Part shown: positions 16,921-25,788 of the stretch, one piece after another
How positions within the stretch are numbered: the first letter of the stretch is position 1
How the letters are laid out: each line of letters opens with the position of its first letter
NCBI RefSeq assembly: GCF_025699485.1
Contig: NZ_JANUXN010000010.1
Coordinates: forward strand, 1 to 64,000
DNA: 64,000 nucleotides
DNA from: Thauera carbonicopians
GTDB taxonomy: Bacteria; Pseudomonadota; Gammaproteobacteria; Burkholderiales; Rhodocyclaceae
Direction: 5' to 3'
Position numbers and translations under genes: made by a program
Notes under the pieces: model-generated
What the model was told of the DNA's origin: nothing
Database searches by the model: none
What the model saw: only the letters and a program-made list of their open reading frames with translations

Positions 16921-19032
16921 TCAATAGGCATAGGTCAGCGTCACCCCCAGCGTCCTGCCCGGCGCCACCTGCGCGAAGTTGCCGGTCGCGCCGTAGGAGA
17001 AGCCGTAGGTACGGTAGTCCTCGTCGCTCAGGTTGTGTGCATACACCGTGAAGTCCCAGTTGCGCACCGGGCTCCAGGCCACGGCTGCATCGACCACGGT
17101 ATAGGCATCCTGGCGCAGCGTGTTGCTGCTGTCGAAGTAGTGCGAACCGGTGCGACGCACCGACAACTGCGGCCGCAACAGCTTGTCGCCGATCATGACG
17201 TTGCCCCTGGCCGCCAGGGTCAGGCCATGGCTGGGCGCCATCGGCACGTCGTTGTCCTTGCAGCCGGTGCAGGCGCTCGAGTCCTCGAAGCGGCGGAAGG
17301 TGGCCTCGTTGATGAAGCCGCCCGCGCTCAGCGTCCATTGCCGGCTGACATCCCATTCGGCGTTGAGCTCGATGCCGACCGAGCGCGTGTCGCCGACGTT
17401 GCGCAGCGTCTGGTTGCCCATGTCGCCGTCGCCGTAGAGCTGAACGTCCTTGGTGTCCACGCGATACACCGCGACGCTGGCGCGCACCGCATCGCCTGAA
17501 TAGCGCAGGCCGGCCTCGTAGCTGATCGAGCGTTCGCGCCCATAGCCGTAGGCGTCATCCACGCTCGACGGCGCGAGGTTGTAGCCGAGCGGCTTGTAGC
17601 CCTGGGCAATGTTGACGTAGCCGCGCCACTGCGGCGTGAATTGGTAGCCGGCGGCGACATGGCCGAGCCAGGTGTTCTGGTTCGAAGAAGCCTTGCCCTG
17701 GAAGGCGCTGCCCATCATGTCGCCGCGGAAAGTCGTTTTCGCCTCGTCGCGGGTGAAACGCAGTCCGGTGGTGAGATCGGCCCTGGGCGTCAGGTGCCAG
17801 GTCAGGTCGCCGTACGCCGCCAGCGATTCACTGCGGTTGTCGGACGCGGAGTCCATTATCCGGAAAAGGCCGGGCAGCACCATGTCGAACTGGTAGCCCC
17901 GGGACATCTCCACTTCCTGCCGGTACAGGCCGAACACCGCGTCCCAGGCACGTGAAGGCAAGCCGCCCTGCTCGGCACTGCGCGTCGACAGGCGCACTTC
18001 CTGGGTGTTCTGCTTCCAGTGCTCGGAGAACTGCGGGAAGTAGGCATCGAGCGGGAAGCGGCGGGTGATGTGGACCCGCTGGGTACTGGCAACGGCGCTC
18101 AGCCGCCAGACGTCGAAATCGTATTGGCCGCTGGCTGCAATACTGTTGGCGCAACGGCGCTGATGATAGTCCTGCCAGGCTTCCGGCAGGTTCGGCAGCA
18201 CATAGGCGCGGCGGGACTCGTAGTCGTCGAACAAAGTGTAGACGTCCTGGTCGCCGGTCGCGCAATCGCGCCCGGCCGACAGGCCCAGCTCCCAGGGGCT
18301 ACCGGTCGGCGCCAGGCGCAGCTTGACGTTGCCGGCGCGCGAACGCACGCCGCCGAGTTCGTCACTGCCGATCACGTCGCTGCGCACGTCGCCGTTCACG
18401 TCGTTGGCGAGCAGGGACACCGAGCCGTACAGCAGATCCTGGATCAGCGGCCCGGCGCCCTCGGCCTGCAACTGGTAGCCGTCGCGGCTGGACACGCCGG
18501 CGCGTGCGACGAACTGCGGTGTGCCGTCCGGTTTATGCGAGACGATGTTGAGCACGCCACCCTGCGCGCTCTTGCCGTACAGCGTGCCTTGCGGGCCTTT
18601 CAGCAGCTCCACCTGCTGCACGCCGAGCAGGGACTGCGCAGCCACGATTGGCAGTTGCGGCACGCCGTCCACGTAGACGGTCAGCGCCGGATTGTAGAAA
18701 TCCTGGGCCGAGGTGACGCCGCGAATCGTGATGATCGGAAACAGGAAGGTCGCGCTGTGCGCCATGTACAGCTCGGGGAAGGCCCGGTGCAGCTCCAGCG
18801 TCGACGAAATCTGCGCATCGTCCAGCTCCAGCCGGTCGACGACGCTGGCCGCGCCATTGAGCTGCTCCACGGTTTCGCCACGCTTGCTGGCGGATACCAC
18901 CACCGGGGCCAGCGCCTGGGTCTCGCCCTCCCCCTGCTGCGCATGAACGGTGCCGGTCCAGGCCGCGGCATGAGCGGACGCGAGCGCGAGGCCGAGCAGG
19001 CGCAATCTCGATCTGAAAGTGAAGCGGGTCAT
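16921..19032 (-). CDS. fyuA: TonB-dependent siderophore receptor, FyuA (yersiniabactin/pesticin receptor)-like
   Basis: A 703-residue outer-membrane receptor with a signal peptide ending near TVHAQ, a plug domain and a 22-strand-type barrel ending in an aromatic residue (LGVTLTYAY). Several segments match the FyuA family as I remember it: ITIRGVTSAQDFYNPALTVY, VDGVPQLP, GPQGTLYGKSAQGG and WHLTPRADLTTGLRFTRDEA. It imports a ferric siderophore with TonB energy. It is the last gene of a minus-strand unit with two ABC ATPase-permeases and an MFS protein, the same component set as the ybtPQX/fyuA uptake genes of the yersiniabactin island. No NRPS/PKS genes are near, so the ligand may be scavenged. 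FyuA-like specificity is inferred from similarity; a related phenolate-thiazoline siderophore is possible. Confidence 0.88.
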   Translation of the reverse strand: MTRFTFRSRLRLLGLALASAHAAAWTGTVHAQQGEGETQALAPVVVSASKRGETVEQLNGAASVVDRLELDDAQISSTLELHRAFPELYMAHSATFLFPIITIRGVTSAQDFYNPALTVYVDGVPQLPIVAAQSLLGVQQVELLKGPQGTLYGKSAQGGVLNIVSHKPDGTPQFVARAGVSSRDGYQLQAEGAGPLIQDLLYGSVSLLANDVNGDVRSDVIGSDELGGVRSRAGNVKLRLAPTGSPWELGLSAGRDCATGDQDVYTLFDDYESRRAYVLPNLPEAWQDYHQRRCANSIAASGQYDFDVWRLSAVASTQRVHITRRFPLDAYFPQFSEHWKQNTQEVRLSTRSAEQGGLPSRAWDAVFGLYRQEVEMSRGYQFDMVLPGLFRIMDSASDNRSESLAAYGDLTWHLTPRADLTTGLRFTRDEAKTTFRGDMMGSAFQGKASSNQNTWLGHVAAGYQFTPQWRGYVNIAQGYKPLGYNLAPSSVDDAYGYGRERSISYEAGLRYSGDAVRASVAVYRVDTKDVQLYGDGDMGNQTLRNVGDTRSVGIELNAEWDVSRQWTLSAGGFINEATFRRFEDSSACTGCKDNDVPMAPSHGLTLAARGNVMIGDKLLRPQLSVRRTGSHYFDSSNTLRQDAYTVVDAAVAWSPVRNWDFTVYAHNLSDEDYRTYGFSYGATGNFAQVAPGRTLGVTLTYAY

Positions 19033-19068
19033 GGTTCCATCTCCTGCCTGTTGAAATTCCGTAGCAGC

Positions 19069-20856
19069 TCAGCGCCCGGCGTGCCAGTTCTTCGCGCTCT
19101 GCTGTGCTTCCCACATGCGGGCGTAGCGACCGTTGTCGGCGAGCAGCTCCCCGTGACGGCCCGCCTCGACCACCCGCCCACCGTCGATCACCAGAATCTG
19201 GTCGGCGGCGGCGATGGTCGACAGGCGGTGGGCGACGACGATCACCGTGCGGTCGCGCACCAGGGCGTCGATCGCGCCTTGCACGGCGACTTCGCTCTCA
19301 GTGTCGAGTGCCGCGGTGGGTTCGTCGAGGATGACGATCGGTGCGTCCTTGAGCATCGCCCGGGCAATGCTGATGCGCTGGCGCTCGCCGCCCGACAGCC
19401 GGCCGCCGATGTCGCCGACGCGGGTCGCGTAGCCTTCGGGCAGGCGGCGGATGAAGTCGTGGCAATGGGCGGCACGGGCGGCAGTTTCGACTTCCGCGTC
19501 GCTCGCCTCGGGCCGGGCCATGCGGATGTTGGCCAGGATGGTGTCGTCGAACAGGTACACATCCTGGAACACCACCGAGATCAGCGCGTTGAGCCGTTCG
19601 GGTTCGATGGCGCGCACGTCCACGCCGCCAATGGTGATGCGTCCGGCCTGCGGATCGGCATGGCGCATCAGCAAGCGCGTCAGCGTGGTCTTGCCCGAGC
19701 CCGAGGGGCCGACCAGCGCAGTCAGGCTGCAGGCGGGCAGCCGGGCATCCAGCGCCTGCAGCGTCGGCTTGCCCGCCTGGGCATAGCTGAAGCTCACGCC
19801 TTCGAAAGCCACCTCGAAGGATTGCGGCGCTTGCGCCGGCAGGATTTGCGGCAGCGGCTCGATGCGCAGCATCGCATCGATCTTGCCCAGCGCCGCCTCG
19901 ATCAGGTCGATGACCTTGGCGTACAGCACGAAGGTCGCCAGCGGCTCGCCGAAGCGCACCACGATCACCATCAGCGCCGCCAGGATCGCGACGTCGAGCG
20001 TGCCTTGCGTGACCAGCCAGGCGCCGATGAAGACCACCAGCAGCACCGCCATTTCCATCACCGTGGCCAGGATCAGGTTGGGCTTGGCGCCTTTCTGCTG
20101 GCCGATGGTCTGGATGGTCTCCAGGTGCTTGAAGCTCGCCTGCAGCCTTTCCGCCTGGAGGCCGGCGCAGCAGGCCGCGCGCAGCACCGGCAGCCCCTGC
20201 ACGTACTCCAGGATGTCGGCGCTGGTGCGCTGCTGGGCATCGGCCAGCATGCGCATGCCGCGGCCGAAAGCAGGCCGGCGCCAGCGGTAGAGCGGGATCA
20301 GCAACGGAAACACCAGCAGCAGGATCAGCCCCATGCGCCAGTCGAAATACAGCGCCGCCAGCGCCACCACCGCCGGGGTGATCAGCGCATGCGCCATCAT
20401 GTTGACGATGGTCAGCAGATAGCTCAGGTTCTCATCGACGCTGCCCAGCAGCGTGGCATTGACCTCGCCGGCGCGCTTGTCCTGAACCTGTTCCAGCGGG
20501 ATGCGGCGCAACTGCTCGCCCAGTTCGGTGCGCAGCTCGTGCGTGTTGTCGACCATGTCGCCGCGGTGGTCGAAGCCCTGCGCCCGCCAGCGCAGCAACA
20601 TGCTGGCCAGCATCAGCCCGGTCATGAGCAGCAGCCAGGGCAAAGCTGCCTGCCAATCGGCAGAGGGATGATGGGCGGTGGGAATCAGCGCCTGAAACAG
20701 CGGCATCAAGCAGGCCAGCGCCAGGCCCTGCAAGGCGGCGGAAATGCCGAGGCCGATCAGGCTGGCCCGCAGGCGCGGTGCCCGGCTGCGTGCGCTCGCC
20801 ATCAACTGGCGCCAGGTCTCACGCAAGGGCGTGATCTGCGGCTGCGTGGCGCTCAT
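19069..20856 (-). CDS. ABC transporter, fused permease-ATPase, YbtP/YbtQ-like
   Basis: A 595-residue half-transporter: six membrane helices (about residues 30-310) then an ATPase domain with Walker A GPSGSGKTTLT, signature LSGGERQRISIARAML, Walker B IVILDEPTAALD and switch His in VVAHRLSTI. The start MSATQPQ at 20856 overlaps the stop of the preceding ABC gene by 4 bases, which argues for translational coupling and a heterodimer. Although built like an exporter, this pair type (YbtP/YbtQ) works in import of the ferric siderophore across the inner membrane in Yersinia. The receptor gene follows after 36 bases. Confidence 0.87.
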   Translation of the reverse strand: MSATQPQITPLRETWRQLMASARSRAPRLRASLIGLGISAALQGLALACLMPLFQALIPTAHHPSADWQAALPWLLLMTGLMLASMLLRWRAQGFDHRGDMVDNTHELRTELGEQLRRIPLEQVQDKRAGEVNATLLGSVDENLSYLLTIVNMMAHALITPAVVALAALYFDWRMGLILLLVFPLLIPLYRWRRPAFGRGMRMLADAQQRTSADILEYVQGLPVLRAACCAGLQAERLQASFKHLETIQTIGQQKGAKPNLILATVMEMAVLLVVFIGAWLVTQGTLDVAILAALMVIVVRFGEPLATFVLYAKVIDLIEAALGKIDAMLRIEPLPQILPAQAPQSFEVAFEGVSFSYAQAGKPTLQALDARLPACSLTALVGPSGSGKTTLTRLLMRHADPQAGRITIGGVDVRAIEPERLNALISVVFQDVYLFDDTILANIRMARPEASDAEVETAARAAHCHDFIRRLPEGYATRVGDIGGRLSGGERQRISIARAMLKDAPIVILDEPTAALDTESEVAVQGAIDALVRDRTVIVVAHRLSTIAAADQILVIDGGRVVEAGRHGELLADNGRYARMWEAQQSAKNWHAGR

Positions 20857-22622
20857 GCCTGTGCTCCCCGCAGCGCCCAGCCTTGCGCCTGCTCGTAATT
20901 GGACCACAGCCGTTCGTACACACCGCGCTCGGCAAGCAATGCCTCATGCCGGCCGCGCTCGACCAGCCGGCCCTGGTCGAACACCAGGATCTGGTCGGCA
21001 TCACGGATCGTCGACAGCCGGTGCGCGACCATCAGCACCGTCTTGCCCCGCATCAGGTTGGCCAGCGCGGCCACCAGCGCCGCCTCGTTCTCGGGATCGG
21101 CAAAGGCCGTGGCCTCGTCCAGCACCAGAATCGGCCGGCTCTGCAGGATGGCGCGGGCAATCGTGATGCGCTGGCGCTGCCCGCCGGACAGGAACACCCC
21201 GCGCTCGCCAGCGGGCGTGTCATAGCCCAGCGGCAAGGCCGCGATGAACTCGTGCGCCTGGGCAGCGCGGGCGGCGGCGATCACCTCGTCCATCGTCGCG
21301 TCAGCCAGCCCCAGGCGAATGTTGTTGGCGATGGTGTCGGCAAACAGGAAAGTGTCCTGGAATACGAAAGCCACCTGCTGCATCAGCGCCGCCGGCTGCA
21401 GCTCGCGCACATCCACGCCGCCAACCTGGATAGAGCCCGCGCTCACGTCCCAGAAACGCGGAATCAACCGTGCCACCGTGGTCTTGCCGGCACCCGACGG
21501 CCCCACCAGCGCGGTGATGCTGCCGGGTGGCGCCTCGAAGCTCACGCCCCGCAGCACCAGCGGGCCATCGGCCATGTAGCGGAAGTCCACCTGCTCGAAA
21601 CGGACGCCGGCATCGCGCGGCATCTTCGTCGCTATCGCGGCCGGCACCGGCAATACGGGTTCGGCCAGCACTTCATGGATGCGATGGATGCTCATCTGCG
21701 TCTTGCCCACCAGATGCCGCAGCGACACCATCGGCAGCAGCGACTCGGCCATGCCGGTGCCGGCGAGCAGCACCGCCAGCCAGGTGGCGGCGTCCAGCGC
21801 ATCGCGGCTCGTCAGCCAGGCGCCCAGCCATACCAGCACCACCAGCGTCGGCAGGGGACTGAGGATGATCTGCGACAGACGCGACGACGTACCGGACATC
21901 CGGTACCAGGACTTCACCACGTCGCGGTAGGCTTCCAGCGCCCGCTGGTAGCGGCAGAACGTCGCCGTGCCGGTATCGAAGGTCCGCACCACCGGCATCG
22001 CCTGCACGTATTCCACCACCGCCTTGCCGACGTTCTCGCCCGCCTCGTTGTAGCGCCGCATCATGTCGGCGCTACCGCGCAAGGCCAGCGAAACCACTGC
22101 CACGCCGAGGCCCAGCACGGCGGTCGCCGCCAGCGCCAGCCGCCAGTCCAGCCACAGCAGCAGGGCGAAAGTCAGCAGCGGCGATACGTAGGCACGGGCA
22201 TACAGCGGCGTGCTGTCGGCAACGAAGACGTGCAATGCCTTGACGTCTTCCATCATCACCTTGGCGAGCGCGCCCGAACCCGTCTGCTGGACATAGCCCA
22301 GCGGCAGGTGCGCCAGATGCTCCGACAGCCGGCTGCGCAGCAAGGTCTCCAGATGAAAAGCCGCATAGTGCGAACGGTTGAAGGCCGTCAGCCGCAGCAC
22401 GAAAGCCAGTGCCGTCAGCACCGCCGCCAGCAGCAGCGGCTGCCATGGCCACGACGCTGACGACTGCAGCAGCGTGTGCACCGACCAGGCCAGCGCGCAC
22501 AGCGCCCCCAGCGCCGCCGCCGCGCTCAGGCCGGACAAGGCCATCGCGAAGCGGATGCGGCCCTGCACCGGCTGCATCACGGCCCAGGCGGAGGGCACGG
22601 GCTGGGCGGCACTAGCGGGCAT
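20853..22622 (-). CDS. ABC transporter, fused permease-ATPase, YbtP/YbtQ-like
   Basis: A 589-residue half-transporter, partner of the one downstream. Membrane domain about residues 15-300. The ATPase domain has Walker A GPSGAGKTTVA, Q-loop FVFQDTFLF, signature LSGGQRQRITIARAIL, then ILVLDEATAFADPE and VAHRLSTI. In Walker B/D-loop the usual S-A-L-D is F-A-D-P, a small deviation. The start MPASAAQP at 22622 overlaps the end of the MFS gene by 11 bases; the open frame continues upstream without a better start. Together with its neighbour it should form a heterodimeric inner-membrane siderophore importer. Confidence 0.87.
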   Translation of the reverse strand: MPASAAQPVPSAWAVMQPVQGRIRFAMALSGLSAAAALGALCALAWSVHTLLQSSASWPWQPLLLAAVLTALAFVLRLTAFNRSHYAAFHLETLLRSRLSEHLAHLPLGYVQQTGSGALAKVMMEDVKALHVFVADSTPLYARAYVSPLLTFALLLWLDWRLALAATAVLGLGVAVVSLALRGSADMMRRYNEAGENVGKAVVEYVQAMPVVRTFDTGTATFCRYQRALEAYRDVVKSWYRMSGTSSRLSQIILSPLPTLVVLVWLGAWLTSRDALDAATWLAVLLAGTGMAESLLPMVSLRHLVGKTQMSIHRIHEVLAEPVLPVPAAIATKMPRDAGVRFEQVDFRYMADGPLVLRGVSFEAPPGSITALVGPSGAGKTTVARLIPRFWDVSAGSIQVGGVDVRELQPAALMQQVAFVFQDTFLFADTIANNIRLGLADATMDEVIAAARAAQAHEFIAALPLGYDTPAGERGVFLSGGQRQRITIARAILQSRPILVLDEATAFADPENEAALVAALANLMRGKTVLMVAHRLSTIRDADQILVFDQGRLVERGRHEALLAERGVYERLWSNYEQAQGWALRGAQA

Positions 22623-23895
22623 GCGCAACCTCGGCGACGGCCAGGCCCTTCCCCTTTCGGGATCGGCACCACACCACCAGCGCAGCGATCGCCGTCGACA
22701 CCGCCGCCAGGCCGAAGCAGACGTGGTAGCCCAGGTGCTGGGACAGCCAGCCGCCCACGATGCCGCCGGCCACCGCCAGCAGCGCATCGGCACTCTGGAA
22801 GATCGCGAAATCCACACCGGCCTGCAGCGGCGAGGTCATTCCCATCAGCGCCGAATACAGCGCCACCCACAGGCAGCCCATCACGCCGAAGAGCAGGCCC
22901 AGCAGCACGACGAACGTGTTCAACCCGGTCGACGACTCCGGCAATGCAGCACTCGTCAACGCCAGGAAAACGCAAGCCTTCAGCGCCACCGCGATCGATA
23001 CCGCACGCCAACCCGGCGCAAGGCGCACCAGCAAACCACCCAGCACGGCACCGCTCAGGCCGGCACCGATATGGAGAGAACCGAACAGCCAGCCAACCTG
23101 CTCCATGTCCATGCCTCGATCCAGCATGAACGGCCCGAACATGCCCAACGTCAGCCGCACGCCGATACTCGACAACAGCAGCATCAACAGGCCGATGCGC
23201 ACTTCCGGGCGGTGCAAGGCGTGCATCAGACTCGGACGGTGCTCGATGGCCAACTTCCGGTCACGCTCTGGCTCGCGCACGAGCAACATCGGTACGGTCA
23301 GCACGAGGATCACGGAACCCGCCGCAACCAACGCCCAAGGCCAGCCATATTGGCCCGCGACCAACAGAAACCCGCCCGCGCCCAGCATCGCGCCGACATA
23401 GTTGCCACCGACCTGGGCGACGTTGCCCCAGCCGCGCCCGCTCTCGGAGAGTTGATCCACCACGAAGCCGTCGCAGGCAATGTCCACCGTGGCTGCAACC
23501 AAGGCAGCGAGCGCCAACCCCGCCAGAATCCAGCTTGCATGCTCGCTCAAGGACAAGCGCCCGAGCAGGCTGGCAATGCCAAGCCCGGCCAGCAGCAGCG
23601 CCATCGTCCACTGCCCTGCCAGCACCAGCAGGCGCGAGCGGCGCTCGACGCGGCCTGCGGGCAGGCGCCAGCGCTCCACGATCGGCGCCCACAGGAAGCG
23701 TATGCCCCATGGCACCCACAGCAGTGCACTCAAGCCCGCCACCTGCAAGGACGCACCTTCATTGCGCAGCAGCGTCGGCAGCGCCTGGGTTATCAACGCG
23801 GTGACGATGGTCTGGGTGATGTAGATACCGGCAACCGCGGCGAGCAGTTGCCATAACTTCAACCTTGGGACGCGGTGGGACACCACAGTGGACAT
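22612..23895 (-). CDS. MFS transporter, YbtX/RhtX/FptX-like siderophore permease
   Basis: A 427-residue protein with twelve hydrophobic segments. WVPWGIRFLWAPIVERW early in the protein and VAATVDIACDGFVVDQL in the middle resemble the RhtX/FptX/YbtX group and AmpG-like MFS proteins. Family members move siderophores or their ferric forms across the inner membrane. The start MSTVVSHRVP at 23895 is preferred to the upstream ATG at 24000 because the intervening residues do not resemble a membrane-protein N-terminus. It is the first gene of the minus-strand uptake operon and divergent from the AraC regulator. Confidence 0.85.
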   Translation of the reverse strand: MSTVVSHRVPRLKLWQLLAAVAGIYITQTIVTALITQALPTLLRNEGASLQVAGLSALLWVPWGIRFLWAPIVERWRLPAGRVERRSRLLVLAGQWTMALLLAGLGIASLLGRLSLSEHASWILAGLALAALVAATVDIACDGFVVDQLSESGRGWGNVAQVGGNYVGAMLGAGGFLLVAGQYGWPWALVAAGSVILVLTVPMLLVREPERDRKLAIEHRPSLMHALHRPEVRIGLLMLLLSSIGVRLTLGMFGPFMLDRGMDMEQVGWLFGSLHIGAGLSGAVLGGLLVRLAPGWRAVSIAVALKACVFLALTSAALPESSTGLNTFVVLLGLLFGVMGCLWVALYSALMGMTSPLQAGVDFAIFQSADALLAVAGGIVGGWLSQHLGYHVCFGLAAVSTAIAALVVWCRSRKGKGLAVAEVAHAR

Positions 23896-24069
23896 CTGTC
23901 TGACGACTCCATGCAAACCAGAAAGTAGAAAGCCGACGCTTGTGCTGTCATCAGCAGAAGAAGCAAGCTCGTCAGGCACAAAATCCACCCCGGACGCCAC
24001 GCGTAGGTGTGCAAATCAGCCCATGCCGCTGGGCTGAACACGCCTGCGTGCAGACACCGCATCACCACG

Positions 24070-24090
24070 AATACGGATAGGAATCATTTA
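24070..24090. promoter_or_regulatory. Candidate Fur box, copy 1 (MFS/receptor side)
   Basis: GGATAGGAATCATTT resembles proteobacterial Fur boxes of the form AATGGGAATCATTT. It lies 175 bases before the MFS start at 23895 and is the leftmost element of copy 1. Iron repression of a siderophore uptake operon by Fur is the usual arrangement. Confidence 0.55.
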
Positions 24091-24163
24091 CCACCGTGGA
24101 CGCACGACGGGGTCACGACACGCAGGCAGCGATCATTGCTGGAATGCGTGCGACCTTCCACCG

Positions 24164-24194
24164 CATCACGGCCAAAATTCGCGTTTTACGGAAT
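24164..24194. promoter_or_regulatory. Candidate AraC-protein box, copy 1
   Basis: CATCACGGCCAAAA, six bases, TTTTACGGAAT. The same pattern recurs 173 bases to the right. The CCAAAA and TTTT arms form a partial inverted repeat. Its position between the divergent genes fits an activator site for the MFS-ABC-receptor operon, as YbtA and PchR act on their operons. The binding protein is inferred to be the neighbouring AraC-family product. Confidence 0.45.
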
Positions 24195-24240
24195 ATTTTT
24201 GCTGCCCGGATAGCCTCTACTGCCTGGGCTTCCTGCTATA

Positions 24241-24262
24241 AAATGCGGATGGGAATCATTTC
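24241..24262. promoter_or_regulatory. Candidate Fur box, copy 2 (araC side), overlapping a -10-like TATAAAAT
   Basis: AATGCGGATGGGAATCATTTC is a better Fur-box match than copy 1. TATAAAAT at 24237-24244 could be the -10 of the araC promoter and overlaps the left end of the box, so Fur binding would block the promoter. The leader to the ATG at 24374 would be about 120 bases and would include the second AraC-type box. Confidence 0.55.
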
Positions 24263-24336
24263 TGGTTTCATGACGAACGAGGAGACACATCACCAAGGTC
24301 GGCGGTCATCGCTGGCATGGAGGCTGTTTGCTGCCG

Positions 24337-24368
24337 GATTACCGCCAAAACCTGTCTTTTCGAGGAAT
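24337..24368. promoter_or_regulatory. Candidate AraC-protein box, copy 2, touching the araC ribosome site
   Basis: GATTACCGCCAAAA followed by CTTTTCGAGGAAT. Its right end includes gagg (24362-24365), the Shine-Dalgarno of araC, 8 bases before the ATG. A protein bound here would sit downstream of the promoter and on the ribosome site region, which suggests autorepression. Confidence 0.45.
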
Positions 24369-24373
24369 TTTTG

Positions 24374-25360
24374 ATGTCGGACACGTTAATCGGGTGCGTG
24401 CACAGCCGCGTCGTGCATGACCCGGCCCGGATCATCGACAGCCAGTTGGACGGTGTTCCCGACAGTTGGCGACACACCATGCAACTGGAACGCCCGGCCG
24501 AAGGCATCAACATCTGCTGCATGAATGGCCACCCGGGCAGTAGTTGGGCCTTCGAAGCCGAAGGCGACCCTGCCGTAACCCTGGCCATCCTGCTCGATGG
24601 TCATATGGAGGCCGGCGTTCAGGATGGTGCCGAACTCGCCATGGGCGCCGGCCAGGTACTGCTGATGGCTGTGGGCGAACGCGCCCGCGGCTGGGACGTG
24701 CTGTCCTCGCCAAACGACTTCCACTTGGTCAACATCAACCTCACCGAACAAGCTCTGCTCGGCCTGACCGGCCTGGAGATGGACGACGTGCTCGGCTGCA
24801 TGCGCGCATCCAACGCCGGCATGGAGCACGTCAATGCCTGCATGGTCACCATGCCCGCATTCACGACACTGCAGCGCATCGCCGGCGAAATCACCCGCTG
24901 CGGCCATCAGCACCGCCTCGCGCGCCGAGCCTTCGTGTGTGCCAAGATCAGCGAAGCCCTGGCCGCGGTACTCGACCAATGCACTTACAGACAGCGCAAC
25001 CTCGATTCGAGGCACCCACGCGCACTCCCCAGTGATCGCTCGCGCCTCATTCAGGCCCGCACCCTGCTCGAGCAGCAATATGCCAAGCCCTGGAGCGTGC
25101 AGACGCTGTGCAGGGCCGTGGGCCTCAATGAAAAGCGGCTGCAAGCCGGCTTCCAGACGCTGTACGGCCATAGCGTACACGACTGCCTGACCCGAATCCG
25201 GCTCGATGCCGCACTGACGCTGCTCTCCTCCGGCCACTCCGTGGCCGACACCTCCCAGGCCGTCGGCTTTGCCAACGTCAGCCACTTCGGCAAGGTGTTC
25301 CGCAACGCCATCGGCATCACACCCAAGCGCTGGGCACGCGGCCAGCAGCCAAGGGACTAG
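24374..25360 (+). CDS. AraC-family transcriptional regulator, YbtA/PchR-like
   Basis: A 328-residue regulator. The N-terminal ~220 residues form a ligand-sensing region of the PchR/YbtA kind. The C-terminal AraC DNA-binding domain has two helix-turn-helix units: WSVQTLCRAVGLNEKRLQAG followed by FQTLYGHSVHDCLTRIRL, and SVADTSQAVGFANVSHFGKV followed by FRNAIGITPKRW. YbtA and PchR activate receptor and transport genes when their ferric siderophore is present and repress themselves. The divergent layout with the uptake operon and the two box copies in between support the same role here. Confidence 0.88.
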   Translation: MSDTLIGCVHSRVVHDPARIIDSQLDGVPDSWRHTMQLERPAEGINICCMNGHPGSSWAFEAEGDPAVTLAILLDGHMEAGVQDGAELAMGAGQVLLMAVGERARGWDVLSSPNDFHLVNINLTEQALLGLTGLEMDDVLGCMRASNAGMEHVNACMVTMPAFTTLQRIAGEITRCGHQHRLARRAFVCAKISEALAAVLDQCTYRQRNLDSRHPRALPSDRSRLIQARTLLEQQYAKPWSVQTLCRAVGLNEKRLQAGFQTLYGHSVHDCLTRIRLDAALTLLSSGHSVADTSQAVGFANVSHFGKVFRNAIGITPKRWARGQQPRD

Positions 25361-25710
25361 ATCACCCCTCCCCACCTTCACGCACCACCGGTAGTTCAGA
25401 ACACCGGCGGTGCTGCCATGCGCGTCGCCATCAGCAAAATATTGCTGCTGTCATGAAGCGAGATCGTTCCGCGAATCCCATGACCGGTGAGTCGGTTCTC
25501 GTAGGCTCTTTGGCGGCTTTGGCTTGCCGCACGATCAGATCAGTGGCGCCATCATCGAACTCCCAAGTCCTGGACTCAGGCCCGACCTTGCTCTCCATCC
25601 CGATCCAAACCCAGCAAGAAACCGGAGTCGGTACCACCACATTCTTTAGCCACGAATATGGACCAAAAAACGCTGGCTGCAGGTAGAGCCCGGCAGCGGT
25701 CGCTGGAACG
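25361..25710. other. Spacer between araC and the tRNA-Gly terminator, with a doubtful ORF
   Basis: About 350 bases with lower GC than the surroundings. A minus-strand open frame (25784-25431, 117 codons) reads across the tRNA terminator, so its first third cannot be real. The part from about 25690 (GPYSWLKNVVVPTPVSCW to SRFMTAAIFC) looks somewhat protein-like but has no good start. No integrase or direct repeat of the tRNA end was seen. Confidence 0.3.
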
Positions 25711-25736
25711 AAAAAAGGAGCCGAAGCTCCTTTTTT
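25711..25736 (-). terminator. Rho-independent terminator of tRNA-Gly
   Basis: AAAAAAGGAGC-CGAA-GCTCCTTTTTT is a perfect stem with a four-base loop flanked by A and T runs, so it can act in both directions. On the minus strand it lies 52 bases after the tRNA CCA end, a normal place for a tRNA terminator. It would also stop read-through from araC. Confidence 0.88.
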
Positions 25737-25788
25737 CAACGACTTACAGCGTCCGCCGGGATTCCTCGAAACGCTGCAGATCAAATTC

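Larger units (their letters stand above)
24070..24382. repeat. Tandem imperfect duplication of a ~172-bp regulatory unit
   Basis: Two head-to-tail copies. Copy 1 starts at 24070 with aatacggataggaatcattt; copy 2 starts at 24242 with aatgcggatgggaatcattt, a shift of 172 bases. In each, a GACG-ACGA-G-CAC-CAC-AGG block follows, then a box centred on ccaaaa (24172 and 24345, shift 173) and a ggaat-tttttg tail (24190 and 24364). Copy 2 ends at the araC start codon. The rest of the 478-base space between the MFS gene and araC holds no coding sequence. The duplication gives each side of the divergent pair its own Fur-like and activator-like site. Confidence 0.75.

Noticed and set aside
18019-20898. 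959-codon plus-strand frame across fyuA and the ABC gene
   Set aside because: The minus strand encodes a well-conserved receptor and ABC protein here; the plus frame is His/Gln/Arg-rich artefact.
25431-25784. 117-codon minus-strand ORF
   Set aside because: It begins between the tRNA and its terminator and reads through the terminator hairpin; no ribosome site. At most its last part is a relic.
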